Source of the DNA: JBFXCS01 sp050181915
GTDB lineage: Bacteria > Actinomycetota > Thermoleophilia > Miltoncostaeales > Miltoncostaeaceae
Direction of reading: 5' to 3'
Assembly (NCBI GenBank): GCA_050181915.1
Contig: JBFXCS010000001.1
Location: 62,001 to 126,000 of the forward strand
Length of the DNA stretch: 64,000 bases
Position numbers and translations under genes: made by a program. Below the pieces are notes generated by a model that worked only from the letters and a program-made list of their open reading frames with translations, did no database searches and was not told the DNA's origin. Of this stretch, positions 1-7,266 are shown piece by piece. Numbering within the stretch: position 1 is the first letter of the stretch; every line of letters begins with the position of its first letter.

Positions 1-47
1 GATGTGTCCTTGGTGCCGATGCACGGCTCCGTGATCACATAGGCCAT
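1..47 (-). CDS. fdxA: Ferredoxin, N-terminal fragment (runs off window)
   Basis: Only the first 15 codons lie in the window. They read MAYVITEPCIGTKDT, the typical opening of bacterial 7Fe/8Fe ferredoxins, in which the Cys at position 9 begins the first cluster motif. The ATG at 47 is preceded by GAGGTGAG, a good ribosome binding site. Ferredoxins of this type pass electrons in the cytoplasm; the KorAB oxidoreductase further along the window is a possible user, but that link is inference. The rest of the gene lies outside the window. Confidence 0.85.
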   Translation of the reverse strand, partial: MAYVITEPCIGTKDT

Positions 48-131
48 TGACTCACCTCATGCGTCGTTGACGACGGTCCCCGCGCGGACGCGGGTCGCGT
101 GGAGCGCGGATCCTACAGCGCGCCGGCGCGG

Positions 132-1226
132 TCAGGTAGCGGCGAACGACGCGCCTGAGAGGGCCGTTGAGACCGCCTCGGCGAGGTCGGCCAGGGCGTG
201 GGCGGCGGGGCTGTCGGGCCGCGCGGCCACCACCGGCAGGCCCCCGTCGCCGGCCTGCGCCACCGCGGCCTCCAGCGGGATCTGGCCGAGCAGCGGCACC
301 CCCAGCTCGGTCGCGAGCGCCTCTCCGCCGCCGCCGGAGAAGACCTCGTAGCGGGCGCCCGTGTCGGGCGCGACGAACCAGCTCATGTTCTCGACCACGC
401 CGAGGACGGGCAGGTTGACCCGCGACGCCATCGCCGCCGCCCGGCGCGCCACCCGCTGCGCCGCGAGCTGCGGCGTCGTCACCACCAGCAGCGAGGCGGT
501 GGGCAGCAGCTGGGCGATGGACAGGGCGACGTCGCCGGTGCCCGGGGGCAGGTCGACGAGCAGGTAGTCGGGGTCGTCCCACCACACCTCGGTGACGAAG
601 CTGGTGAGCGCCTTGTGCAGCATCGGCCCGCGCCAGATGACGGGGCTGTCCTCCTCGGTGAGGAACCCGATCGACATGAGGCGCACGCCGTGCGACTCGA
701 CGGGCATCATCAGGTCCTCCACCGCGACGGCCGGGCGGGTGACGCCCATCATGCGGGGGATGGAGTAGCCGTAGACGTCGGCGTCGAGGAGCCCCACGCT
801 CGCCCCGCGCGCAGCGAGGGCGACGGCGAGGTTGGCGGTGATGCTCGACTTGCCGACCCCGCCCTTGCCGGAGGCGACGCCGACGACCGTGGTGCGGCTG
901 CCGCGGTCGAAGGGGGAGGGGCGCTCCTGCCCGCCGCCGAGGCCGGCGCGCAGCCGCCGCCGCTCGTCGTCGGTCATCGTGTCGAGCGAGACCCGCACCG
1001 TCTCGACGCCCGGCACCGTGGCGAGGGCCTCGCCGACCCGCCTCTGGATCTCGGCCTTCAGCGGGCAGCCGGCGATGGTGAGGCGGATGGCGACCGTCAC
1101 GCGCCCGTCGTCGACGTCGACGTCCCCGACCATGCCCAGGTCGACGATGCTGCGGTGCAGCTCCGGGTCCATCACGCCGCGCAGCGCGGCGAGGGCGGCG
1201 TCGCGGGTGGAGCGGTCGGCGCTCAC
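132..1226 (-). CDS. mrp: Mrp/NBP35-family Fe-S cluster carrier ATPase
   Basis: A 364-residue protein with a DUF59 (MIP18-like) domain at about residues 8-90, then a deviant Walker A SGKGGVGKSS at 119-128 and the P-loop NTPase domain of the Mrp/ApbC family, which carries Fe-S clusters to apoproteins in the cytosol. DLPPGTGD is the Walker B region. The C-terminal CxxC found in many family members is not present: the segment reads VENMSWFVAPDTG. The start chosen is GTG 1226, which overlaps the stop of the upstream MBL gene as GTGA and so suggests translational coupling. The longer open frame to 2135 has no family similarity. Confidence 0.93.
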   Translation of the reverse strand: MSADRSTRDAALAALRGVMDPELHRSIVDLGMVGDVDVDDGRVTVAIRLTIAGCPLKAEIQRRVGEALATVPGVETVRVSLDTMTDDERRRLRAGLGGGQERPSPFDRGSRTTVVGVASGKGGVGKSSITANLAVALAARGASVGLLDADVYGYSIPRMMGVTRPAVAVEDLMMPVESHGVRLMSIGFLTEEDSPVIWRGPMLHKALTSFVTEVWWDDPDYLLVDLPPGTGDVALSIAQLLPTASLLVVTTPQLAAQRVARRAAAMASRVNLPVLGVVENMSWFVAPDTGARYEVFSGGGGEALATELGVPLLGQIPLEAAVAQAGDGGLPVVAARPDSPAAHALADLAEAVSTALSGASFAAT

Positions 1227-1858
1227 ATGAACATCCTGGCGAAGGGCTCGGCGGCGCCGAGGGTGGTGCCCCACGGGCCGTGCCCCGGGTACAGGTGGGT
1301 GGAGGCCGGCAGCTCGGCGAAGATGCGGGTCAGGCTGCGCACCATGGCGCGGTGGTCGCTGCGCGGGAAGTCGGTGCGGCCGATGCCCTGGGCGAAGATG
1401 AGGTCGCCGACCAGCGCCTCGCCCTGCGACGCCTCGTGGGCGACGATGCAGCCCGGCGAGTGGCCGGGGGTGGCGATGATGTCGAAGCGCAGGTCCCCCA
1501 GCTCCAGCACGTCGCCGTCCTCGAGGATCCGCGCGGGGGTGACCCCGGGGGTGGGCGGCGGGTTGCCGAACAGGGCGGGGTTGAACGGCGACGGCGCCTC
1601 CAGCCAGTCCTCGTCGCCGGACGCCACCCACACCGGCAGGCCGTCCGCGGCCCAGAGGTGGTTCTCGACGATGTGGTCCCAGTGGCCGTGGGTGTCGAGC
1701 ACGGCGGAGGGCGTCACGTCGAGGCGGCGCAGGGTCTCCTGGACCCATGCGCGGCTGCCCAGCGCCGGGTCGACGATCCACGCCGCGCCGCCGCGAGCGT
1801 CGGCCACCACGTAGGTGTTGGTGGCCACCGGCCCGAAGGTCCCTCCCCGGATCAACAT
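1223..1858 (-). CDS. MBL-fold metallo-hydrolase (glyoxalase II-like)
   Basis: A 211-residue metallo-beta-lactamase-fold protein with the metal-binding motif THGHWDH, a second-site His in ATPGHSPG, the metal-bridging Asp in LVGDLIF and a final His in YPGHGPWG. The set matches the short glyoxalase II/YcbL-type hydrolases, but the substrate cannot be told from sequence. It is cotranscribed with mrp (GTGA overlap). A TACTCT hexamer seven nt before ATG 1858 suggests a leaderless transcript. Confidence 0.88.
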   Translation of the reverse strand: MLIRGGTFGPVATNTYVVADARGGAAWIVDPALGSRAWVQETLRRLDVTPSAVLDTHGHWDHIVENHLWAADGLPVWVASGDEDWLEAPSPFNPALFGNPPPTPGVTPARILEDGDVLELGDLRFDIIATPGHSPGCIVAHEASQGEALVGDLIFAQGIGRTDFPRSDHRAMVRSLTRIFAELPASTHLYPGHGPWGTTLGAAEPFARMFM

Positions 1859-1865
1859 GCCTGCC

Positions 1866-1871
1866 AGAGTA
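1866..1871 (-). promoter_or_regulatory. -10 hexamer TACTCT of a leaderless promoter (MBL/mrp operon)
   Basis: On the minus strand TACTCT is followed by seven nt and then the ATG at 1858, leaving no room for a leader or Shine-Dalgarno. The spacing matches many other genes in this window. Confidence 0.5.
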
Positions 1872-1908
1872 ATGCAGCGCCCATGGTCGGAGTCGGGGGA
1901 GGATTGTC

Positions 1909-2379
1909 ATGAGGATCGCGCTGGGCTCGGACGAGGCCGCCGCGCTGACCGACGACCTGCGGGCGGCGCTGGGCGAGGCCGGGCACCGTGTCGAGCTGTT
2001 CGGGCCCCTCGCGGGCGGCGACGAGGAGTGGGTCGAGGCGAGCGCCGCCGTGGCGCGCCGGGTGGCCGGGGGCGGCGCCGACATGGGGATCGTGTGCTGC
2101 TGGTCGGGCACCGGGGCCTCGATCGCCGCGAACAAGGTCGCCGGCGTGCGGGCCGCCCTGTGCGCCGATCCCGAGACCGCGCGGATGGCGCGCCGCTACA
2201 ACCACGCCAACGTGCTGGCGCTCTCGCTGCGCCTCACCAGCCCGCCGATGGGCAGGGAGATCGTGGAGGCGTTCCTCGCCGAGCCCGACGGCTCGGAGGA
2301 CTTCGATCTGCGCAACGTCGCCCTGCTGGGCGATCTGGAGGCCGGCGGCGGCGGGGAGCGGGGGTCGGCCGGGGCGTAG
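1909..2379 (+). CDS. RpiB/LacA/LacB-family sugar-phosphate isomerase
   Basis: A 156-residue protein. The opening MRIALGSDEAA, the central CCWSGTGASIAANKVAGVRAALC and RRYNHANVLALS match the RpiB/LacAB fold, which interconverts aldose and ketose phosphates such as ribose and ribulose 5-phosphate. The usual catalytic Cys region (GICxTGxG) reads VCCWSGTG. The ATG follows GGGGGAGG. It is divergent from the MBL/mrp pair. Its last 184 nt overlap a convergent open frame on the other strand, and the C-terminal Gly-rich tail (GGGGERGSAGA) lies in that overlap. Confidence 0.88.
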   Translation: MRIALGSDEAAALTDDLRAALGEAGHRVELFGPLAGGDEEWVEASAAVARRVAGGGADMGIVCCWSGTGASIAANKVAGVRAALCADPETARMARRYNHANVLALSLRLTSPPMGREIVEAFLAEPDGSEDFDLRNVALLGDLEAGGGGERGSAGA

Positions 2380-2840
2380 TCCGGGGGCTGCGTCAGCCAC
2401 CGCTGCATGGTGCGGACCGACGGAGCGCGCGCCTCGCCGCGGCCGGCCCGGGCGCGAAGGGCGCGGATGATCCGCTGCGGGGGCTCGCCGGCGGCCAGGA
2501 GCCGCTGCGCCTCGCGGCGCAGGTCGGGCCAGGCGTAGGAGCCGGGCCGGGACCGCGCCGCCGCCGCCTCGCGGACGGTGCGCTCGCGGTACGCGGCCAG
2601 CGCCCGCGCCCGGCGTGCGGTGAGGCACCCCGCCGCGCTCCACACCGCGCCGATGCCGGCGACGAGGTCCCTCCCCGCCCGCCGCCGCAGGAACGCCGGA
2701 TCCCGATGCGCCTCGCAGAGCCACACCGCCACCCCGTGGCCGAGGTGCAGCTGCAGCCGCTCCCCGGTCCCCGCGCCGACGCACAGCAGGCACGGAGGCC
2801 GGTTCCCGAGTCGCTCACCCTTGTAGAGGCTCCTCGCCAT
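2196..2840 (-). CDS. Conserved-looking hypothetical with N-terminal zinc motif
   Basis: A 214-residue ORF of unknown function. Residues about 17-45 hold CLLC and CEAH, a CxxC...CxxH pair that could bind zinc. A basic, Ala/Arg-rich helical middle follows, with a segment around RTMQRWL that could be part of a DNA-binding helix. The part upstream of 2380 has good third-position GC bias. The last 61 codons overlap the 3' end of the RpiB-like gene antisense and may be a non-homologous tail. I do not recognise the family. Confidence 0.55.
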   Translation of the reverse strand: MARSLYKGERLGNRPPCLLCVGAGTGERLQLHLGHGVAVWLCEAHRDPAFLRRRAGRDLVAGIGAVWSAAGCLTARRARALAAYRERTVREAAAARSRPGSYAWPDLRREAQRLLAAGEPPQRIIRALRARAGRGEARAPSVRTMQRWLTQPPDYAPADPRSPPPPASRSPSRATLRRSKSSEPSGSARNASTISLPIGGLVRRSESASTLAWL

Positions 2841-2941
2841 GTCCCCATGATCCGCCGCGACCGGTCACGAATCGACGCCGGAGTGCGCCGCCGATCGACA
2901 GGGAACGCGTCGTCTGCCGTGACAGTTGGCGTCGGTCGTTC

Positions 2942-2955
2942 GCGCCAATTGGCGC
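2942..2955. promoter_or_regulatory. 14-bp palindrome GCGCCAATTGGCGC with flanking TTGGCG boxes
   Basis: A perfect palindrome. TTGGCG also occurs about 20 nt before it (GTTGGCGTC) and just after it (TTTGGCGAC), so the site has three similarly spaced boxes, as expected for a regulator operator. No factor can be named. Confidence 0.4.
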
Positions 2956-3242
2956 TCTTTGGCGACATCGTGTGGGGGGAATGGAGTCCGAGAAGCGGCC
3001 AGGACACCCTGGGGGGTCGGCGGTGCCCGACGGAAGATCTCCGGGAAACAGATCAGTACCGAGGATCGCAATCATGATGCGGCTGTCGTCTCGGCCAACA
3101 CCCTTGTTGGGCGTCGCGTCTACCGACTGCGATCCGGGGCTCGAGCCGCCCGCTCGGGAGATCTCTGTTCCCTACGGGCAGTTCGTGCGTTGATCACTCC
3201 GACTCTGGCCCGCTGAACCGGTGAGGCCGCGCGGATCTCGGC

Positions 3243-3276
3243 GGCATTGGAGCGGTGGATCACCTATTCCAATGCC
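3243..3276. repeat. Inverted repeat GGCATTGGA / TCCAATGCC
   Basis: Perfect 9-bp arms at 3243-3251 and 3268-3276 separated by 16 nt. No U-run follows, so it is either an operator or a relic of a mobile element end. Confidence 0.4.
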
Positions 3277-3349
3277 GAAGAACCCCAAACGCCTTACGTC
3301 TAAGGCACGCGGTGCCTGCCGCTATCCCGGAGCTACGCCTCTGGTCGAG

Positions 3350-3385
3350 GGGTAGACATACCCCTATGGTTGGGTAGTATACCCC
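3350..3385. promoter_or_regulatory. Tandem palindromic boxes GGGTAGACATACCCC and GGGTAGTATACCCC
   Basis: Two imperfect palindromes of the same design (GGGTA...TACCC) start 22 bp apart, about two helical turns, and end about 70 nt before the gene at 3454. This arrangement suits cooperative binding by a dimeric regulator, perhaps the product of the gene itself. Inference from pattern only. Confidence 0.4.
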
Positions 3386-3453
3386 TTGAACCATGCTTGA
3401 CACACAATCCTCATCCTACTATGGTGTGCTGGTGCTGATGCCGCAGGGAACAC

Positions 3454-4020
3454 ATGATCCCGATCCTATTACCCGGGGACAGCGAGGACAAGGTGCCTAA
3501 CCCCCAGCCCAGACCAGACCGACCAGACCGACCAGCCGAGGAACTTCTCCTGTCCTCGTACGAAGCGCAGTTGGAAGCGGCCGAGTCGGAGATCAATACG
3601 CTGACCCAGCGCGCCGAGAACCTTCGGTTTGCGATCCGCGGTCTCAGGGGTCTGTTGGGCGCCCCTGTGAAACCCGAGCGGGCATCAGGACTCTCGAGCC
3701 TGCCAGTCAAGTCAGACATAGCATCGTCTGAGCGGCCCAAACCCCGGCGCACTTACGCGCCCGGTGACGGTAAAGGCACAGTGCTCTGGGCGCTGGGAGA
3801 AGTCGGCACACCGGCGACGGCAGAGGAAGTGCTGCAGACGATGGTCGCACTCGATGTCGGCCCCGACTCCAACGATCCCCTCCAGACCGTTCGGATCCAC
3901 CTGGGGCGCGCCGTCGCGAGCGGCGAGGCGATGCGATTCTCTGGCCGCAGATTTGGGCTGCCCGCTTGGGCCGTAGGGGAGTCCGACCTCTTTAGCGAGG
4001 CGGGGGTGAAATCGTCATGA
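3454..4020 (+). CDS. Hypothetical protein, coiled coil plus winged-helix-like C-terminus
   Basis: 188 residues. After a proline-rich start (NPQPRPDRPDRP), residues about 30-65 form a heptad-like charged helix (YEAQLEAAESEINTLTQRAENLRF), likely a coiled coil. Residues about 105-180 (GTVLWALGEVGTPATAEEVLQTM ... VRIHLGRAVASGEAMRFSGRRFGLP) resemble a winged helix of the kind used for DNA binding. Codon use is less GC-biased than in neighbours, suggesting acquired DNA. GTG 3493 is an alternative start. Function unknown; tandem operator-like boxes lie upstream. Confidence 0.65.
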   Translation: MIPILLPGDSEDKVPNPQPRPDRPDRPAEELLLSSYEAQLEAAESEINTLTQRAENLRFAIRGLRGLLGAPVKPERASGLSSLPVKSDIASSERPKPRRTYAPGDGKGTVLWALGEVGTPATAEEVLQTMVALDVGPDSNDPLQTVRIHLGRAVASGEAMRFSGRRFGLPAWAVGESDLFSEAGVKSS

Positions 4021-4030
4021 GGAGCTAAGT

Positions 4031-4082
4031 AGCGGGCGCTGCGATGGTATCCCTGGCCTGGCAGCCCGGCACAGCGCCCGCT
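4031..4082 (+). terminator. Inverted repeat AGCGGGCGCTG / CAGCGCCCGCT after the 3454 gene
   Basis: Perfect 11-bp arms at 4031-4041 and 4072-4082 with a 30-nt loop, starting ten nt after the stop codon. The flanking GAGGAG and CTCCTC extend the pairing. It may end transcription or mark an inserted element; there is no U-run. Confidence 0.4.
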
Positions 4083-4099
4083 CCTCCAACGGCGGCTGT

Positions 4100-4129
4100 C
4101 TTGGGGGGTGTTGCCAGACACTCCCCAAG
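4100..4129 (+). terminator. Hairpin CTTGGGGGGTGT / ACACTCCCCAAG
   Basis: A 12-nt stem with one G-T pair and a 6-nt loop, 70 nt after the first inverted repeat. It could be a second terminator; no poly-T tract follows. Confidence 0.4.
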
Positions 4130-4359
4130 ACCCGCTCTGTCAGCCTAGCTCGTTTCGCCCTGCTGGAGCAGGGTCCTCGCGGTTGTTTGTCTACCGCCCA
4201 GGCGATCCGCTTGCCACCCCCAGTTCCGGCACGGTACTTCTCCATGCACGACACGTCCCCGTACCGAGCCTGGATACCCGAACTTTCACTGTGACAGCAG
4301 CTCCCGCTGCGCGAACATGAGCGCGCGTACACGGGCTGAGCACATCCTCGGTCACTCCC

Positions 4360-4455
4360 GATGCCTACTGCGACCCGGCCTACCGGGTGATGGTCCCGCA
4401 TGACCCCTGTTGGATCTGCGGGGGCCCCGGTACCGATGCGAGTGAATACTCCTAG
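4360..4455 (+). pseudogene. Fragment of an HNH-type nuclease
   Basis: An open stretch reads DAYCDPAYRVMVPHDPCWICGGPGTDAS in pieces and then stops after EYS. The motif PCWICGxPGTD is the usual zinc-binding opening of phage-type HNH endonucleases, where DH would follow; here the frame ends at TAG 4455. No catalytic part follows, since the convergent lipoprotein gene begins there. I read it as a truncated relic. The surrounding 4130-4359 holds no gene I can support. Confidence 0.4.
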
Positions 4456-5300
4456 CCCAGGAAGCCTCCGAGGCCGTCGAGGTCGAGCGGCCGGGCGTTC
4501 GTGGGCGGCTCGATGTTCACCGGCTCGTCCAGGTCGGTGAGGGTGACGGTGAGGTCGAGGTCGATGTCGCGGAGGGCGTGGACCACGTCGCCGCCCTCGG
4601 CCTTCAGCACCAGGTGGACCCGGCGCGGCTTCAGGTCGGAGGTGCCGACCCAGTACTGCACCGTGCCCTCCTTCAGCATCTCGCGCGCCTGGGCCGCGGT
4701 GGGCGCGTCGGCGCCGAGCAGCGGGGCGAGGCCGGCGAGGGCCTTCGCGGGATCGATGGTGCCGTCGATGCGCGTCGTCCCGGTGCCGTCGATCTCCTCC
4801 TCGCCTCCCGCGGCGGGGTCGACCGTCCACGAGGCGAGGGTGGGGTAGAGGGCGCCCAGATCGAGCAGCCCGGCCTGGGCCGCGCTGACGGGCAGCTCGT
4901 AGTCCTGGCCGAGGAGGCCGGCGTAGAGCTTGTCACCGGAGCGGGTGATGTTCAGCTGGAGCCGCGGGCCGGCGGTGGCCAGCTCCAGGTCGAGCGAGGC
5001 GGCGTCCGGCGGGTCGACCGGCCCCTCGCCCGAGATCTCGATCGGGCCGTTCAGCAGCGCGCCGCCGGGCACCGAGCCGCTGTCGGCGAGCCCCACGGTG
5101 CCGGTCAGCGCGACCTCGGCCCGGAACGACTCGAGCGCGCGGGCGGCGTCGGAGCTCTGCTGGAGCAGCTCCGCGGGCGACAGGCCGGACGCCCGGTCCT
5201 CGCCGTCGTCGCCGCCCCCGCCGCCGCAGGCCGCAGCCAGGGCCAGGACGGCCAGCAGGAGGACGCCGAGCAGGAGCATGCGAAGCGGGGGGCGCGCCAC
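4452..5300 (-). CDS. LppX/LprG-like lipoprotein
   Basis: A 282-residue exported lipoprotein: basic start, hydrophobic helix and lipobox LAAAC with the Cys at about residue 25, followed by a Gly/Asp linker (GGGGGDDGED). The rest resembles the LppX_LprAFG fold of Actinobacteria: long beta strands, 'LLQQSSDAARALESFRAEVALTG' start and 'VQYWVGTSDLKPRRVHLVLKA' near the end. Such proteins carry lipids or glycolipids between inner membrane and envelope. It is divergent from the MBL gene at 5351 with only about 50 nt between. Confidence 0.8.
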   Translation of the reverse strand: MARPPLRMLLLGVLLLAVLALAAACGGGGGDDGEDRASGLSPAELLQQSSDAARALESFRAEVALTGTVGLADSGSVPGGALLNGPIEISGEGPVDPPDAASLDLELATAGPRLQLNITRSGDKLYAGLLGQDYELPVSAAQAGLLDLGALYPTLASWTVDPAAGGEEEIDGTGTTRIDGTIDPAKALAGLAPLLGADAPTAAQAREMLKEGTVQYWVGTSDLKPRRVHLVLKAEGGDVVHALRDIDLDLTVTLTDLDEPVNIEPPTNARPLDLDGLGGFLG

Positions 5301-5350
5301 GAGGGCGGTATAGCATGGCCGGCGATGCCCGCGGGGAGAGGAGGGCGCGC

Positions 5351-6106
5351 GTGGCGCCCCGGTTGACGCTCGTCCCGGTGGGCGTGGGCGCCGCCTACTC
5401 GCGCCCCGGCGAGGCCCAGAGCTCCCACCTCGTGCGCGCCGGCGAGCGGGCCTACCTGGTCGACATGGGCTCCGGCGCCTTCAGCAACCTGCTGGGCCTG
5501 GTCGAGCGCCCCCACGAGCTCGACGGAGTCTTCATCACCCACCGCCACCCCGACCACTGCGTCGATCTGATCGCCTTCTGCGTCTGGATGGCCTGGGGCC
5601 CCGGCGCCGGTCATCGGGTGCGCGTCGTGGGGCCGCCGGGCCTGCGCGACCGCCTCGGGGCCTTCGCGAACGAACCGTGGGACGAGTGCTTCGCCTTCGA
5701 GGAGTGGGCCCCCGGCGGCGGCGCCATCGACCTCGGCGACGGCCTGGTGCTGACCCACCGCGAGGTGCCCCACGTGGCCCCGACGAACGCGGTGCGCTTC
5801 GATCGCGGCGGGGCGTCGGTGTGTTACGGCGCTGACTGCGCCCCCGGCCCGGAGCTGCCCGCGCTGGCCGCGGGCTGCGACGTGCTGCTGTGCGAGTGCA
5901 CCTTCGGCGTGGGCCCGGTGCCCGACGGCGTGCCGCACCTCGACGCGGAGGGCGCCGGGCGGGCCGCCGCGGCCGCCGCGGCGAAGCGCCTGCTGCTGAC
6001 CCACTCCTACCCCGACGTCGACCGCGACGCGGCCCTCCGGATCGTGCGCCGCCACTACGGCGGCCCGGCGTCGTGGGCGCGCCAGGGCGAGGAGGTGGCG
6101 CTGTGA
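5351..6106 (+). CDS. MBL-fold hydrolase, RNase Z-like subgroup
   Basis: About 251 residues with ITHRHPDHCVDL as the metal motif, a second His in REVPHVAP, the Asp in CYGADCAPG and a final His in LLTHSYPDVD. The architecture is that of small ribonuclease Z/ElaC-like hydrolases, although the exosite arm of true RNase Z is not evident, so the substrate is open. I prefer GTG 5351, preceded by GAGGAGGG; ATG 5315 is in frame but has no SD. The stop overlaps the next gene as GTGA. Confidence 0.82.
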   Translation: MAPRLTLVPVGVGAAYSRPGEAQSSHLVRAGERAYLVDMGSGAFSNLLGLVERPHELDGVFITHRHPDHCVDLIAFCVWMAWGPGAGHRVRVVGPPGLRDRLGAFANEPWDECFAFEEWAPGGGAIDLGDGLVLTHREVPHVAPTNAVRFDRGGASVCYGADCAPGPELPALAAGCDVLLCECTFGVGPVPDGVPHLDAEGAGRAAAAAAAKRLLLTHSYPDVDRDAALRIVRRHYGGPASWARQGEEVAL

Positions 6107-6384
6107 CGATGCGCCAGCGCCCGGCGCGCACCGGCCGGCGGGCGATCGTCATCGCGGTGATCCTGAGCCTGCTGCTGCCGGGCCTGGGCCACGCCTACGC
6201 GAACCTGCTGACGCGGGCCCTCATCTGGTTCGGCGGCGTGGTCGTGATCACCCTGGTCCTGAGCCGCGGCGAGGACGACACGGTGCTCGCGCTGTCGATG
6301 GGGATCGCCCTGGCGGTGTTCGCCGCGATCGACGTCGGGTTGATCATGAGGGCCGCCGCGCGGCCCGGTGACCGGTCGCCCTGA
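6103..6384 (+). CDS. Small membrane protein
   Basis: 93 residues with two or three predicted membrane helices (AIVIAVILSLLLPGLGHAY; ALIWFGGVVVITLVL; LALSMGIALAVFAAIDVGLI) and a basic start. PGLGHxY is typical of the short TM2/DUF5683-like membrane proteins. GTG 6103 overlaps the MBL stop and follows AGGAGG by eight nt, so the two genes are translationally coupled. No function can be assigned. Confidence 0.7.
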   Translation: MTMRQRPARTGRRAIVIAVILSLLLPGLGHAYANLLTRALIWFGGVVVITLVLSRGEDDTVLALSMGIALAVFAAIDVGLIMRAAARPGDRSP

Positions 6385-6418
6385 CGGCCAGCGACCCCGC
6401 GCGGCTCATCCCGGTCAT

Positions 6419-6424
6419 TACAAT
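6419..6424 (+). promoter_or_regulatory. -10 hexamer TACAAT of a leaderless promoter
   Basis: TACAAT is followed by six nt and then ATG 6431, the start of a 9-codon ORF that runs into the sigma factor gene. A transcript would start at or next to the ATG. Confidence 0.55.
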
Positions 6425-6430
6425 GGCCTA

Positions 6431-6460
6431 ATGAACTGGCAATCGCTCCCGCACGCGTGA
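6431..6460 (+). CDS. Putative leader peptide MNWQSLPHA before the sigma gene
   Basis: ATG 6431 opens a nine-codon frame that ends at TGA 6460, overlapping the GTG start (6457) of the sigma factor in the GTGA arrangement. The sigma gene has no Shine-Dalgarno of its own in front of GTG, so reinitiation after this short frame is a natural way to translate it. The peptide has no attenuator-type run of one codon. Alternatively the frame is chance. Confidence 0.4.
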   Translation: MNWQSLPHA

Positions 6461-7266
6461 GCTGGGACGCGTTCGCCGGCGCCGCCGGCGCCGCCCAGGG
6501 CGAGGAAGAGCTCCGCATGCTCTGGCGGCGGTACAAGGAGCATGAGGACGTCCATGCCCGCGACCGCCTGATCCTGACCTTCGCGCCGCTGGTCAAGTAC
6601 GTCGCGGGCCGCATGAGCAGCGCGCTCCCCGCCCACGTGGAGGAGACCGACCTCATCTCGTACGGCCTGCTCGGCCTGATCGGCGCGGTGGAGCGCTTCG
6701 ACCCGCAGCGCCAGGTGAAGTTCGAGACCTACGCGGTCGCCCGCATCAAGGGCTCGATCATCGACGAGCTGCGCTCCCTCGACTGGGTGCCGCGCTCGGT
6801 GCGCGCCCGGGCGCGCGAGATCGAGCGCAAGTCCGCCGAGCTGGAGCACCGCCTCCAGCGGGCGCCCACCGACGAGGAGCTGGCCGGCGCCCTCGGCATG
6901 AGCATGAACGAGTTCCAGGGCGCGCTGACCCAGATCTCGAACTCGTCGATCGTCGCCCTCGACGAGATGTGGAGCGTGTCGTCGGCCGGCGAGTCGCTGG
7001 CCCTGATCGACACCATCGGCGACTCGCGGCTCACCGATCCGGCGGCCCTGCTCGACGTCACCGACCTGCGCGACACCCTCGCCGACGCCATCGCCCGCCT
7101 GCCCGAGCGCGAGAAGATCGTCGTGGCGCTCTACTACTACGACGGCCTCACGCTGCGCGAGATCGGCGAGGTGCTGGGCGTCACCGAGAGCCGCGTCAGC
7201 CAGCTCCACACCAAGGCCATCCTGCGTCTCAAGGGACGCCTGCAGGAGGACGCCGGGGGGGAGTGA
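6457..7266 (+). CDS. RNA polymerase sigma factor, WhiG/FliA family
   Basis: 269 residues with sigma-70 regions 2, 3 and 4: region 2 around DLISYGLLGLIGAVERFDPQRQVKFETYAVARIKGSIIDELRS, region 3 (VPRSVRARAREIE ... PTDEELAGALGMS), and region 4 (LPEREKIVVALYYYDGLTLREIGEVLGVTESRVSQLHTKAI) for -35 recognition. The lack of region 1.1 and the length fit the FliA/WhiG group (sigma-28), which controls flagellar or sporulation genes elsewhere. No flagellar or anti-sigma gene is nearby; instead the stop overlaps an ADP-ribosylglycohydrolase gene. Confidence 0.93.
   Translation: MSWDAFAGAAGAAQGEEELRMLWRRYKEHEDVHARDRLILTFAPLVKYVAGRMSSALPAHVEETDLISYGLLGLIGAVERFDPQRQVKFETYAVARIKGSIIDELRSLDWVPRSVRARAREIERKSAELEHRLQRAPTDEELAGALGMSMNEFQGALTQISNSSIVALDEMWSVSSAGESLALIDTIGDSRLTDPAALLDVTDLRDTLADAIARLPEREKIVVALYYYDGLTLREIGEVLGVTESRVSQLHTKAILRLKGRLQEDAGGE

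Larger units (their letters stand above)
2841..3453. other. Gene-poor interval with several operator-like repeats
   Basis: No convincing gene in 613 nt; an ORF at 2972-3193 (73 codons) has no recognisable features. GC content drops compared with the flanks. The interval contains a perfect 14-bp palindrome, a 9-bp inverted repeat and a tandem GGGTA/TACCC repeat, listed separately. It probably serves as the control region for the protein at 3454 or is residue of an inserted element. Confidence 0.5.

Noticed and set aside
132..2135. Long minus-strand ORFs across 0-2 kb and many >200-codon ORFs elsewhere
   Set aside because: Very high GC keeps wrong frames open. These have Arg/Pro/Gly-rich or Ala/Arg-rich translations with no motifs and lie over genes with clear family signatures.
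2972..3193. 73-codon ORF in the gap before 3454
   Set aside because: No ribosome site, no recognisable features and mixed codon bias; noted only in the gap entry.
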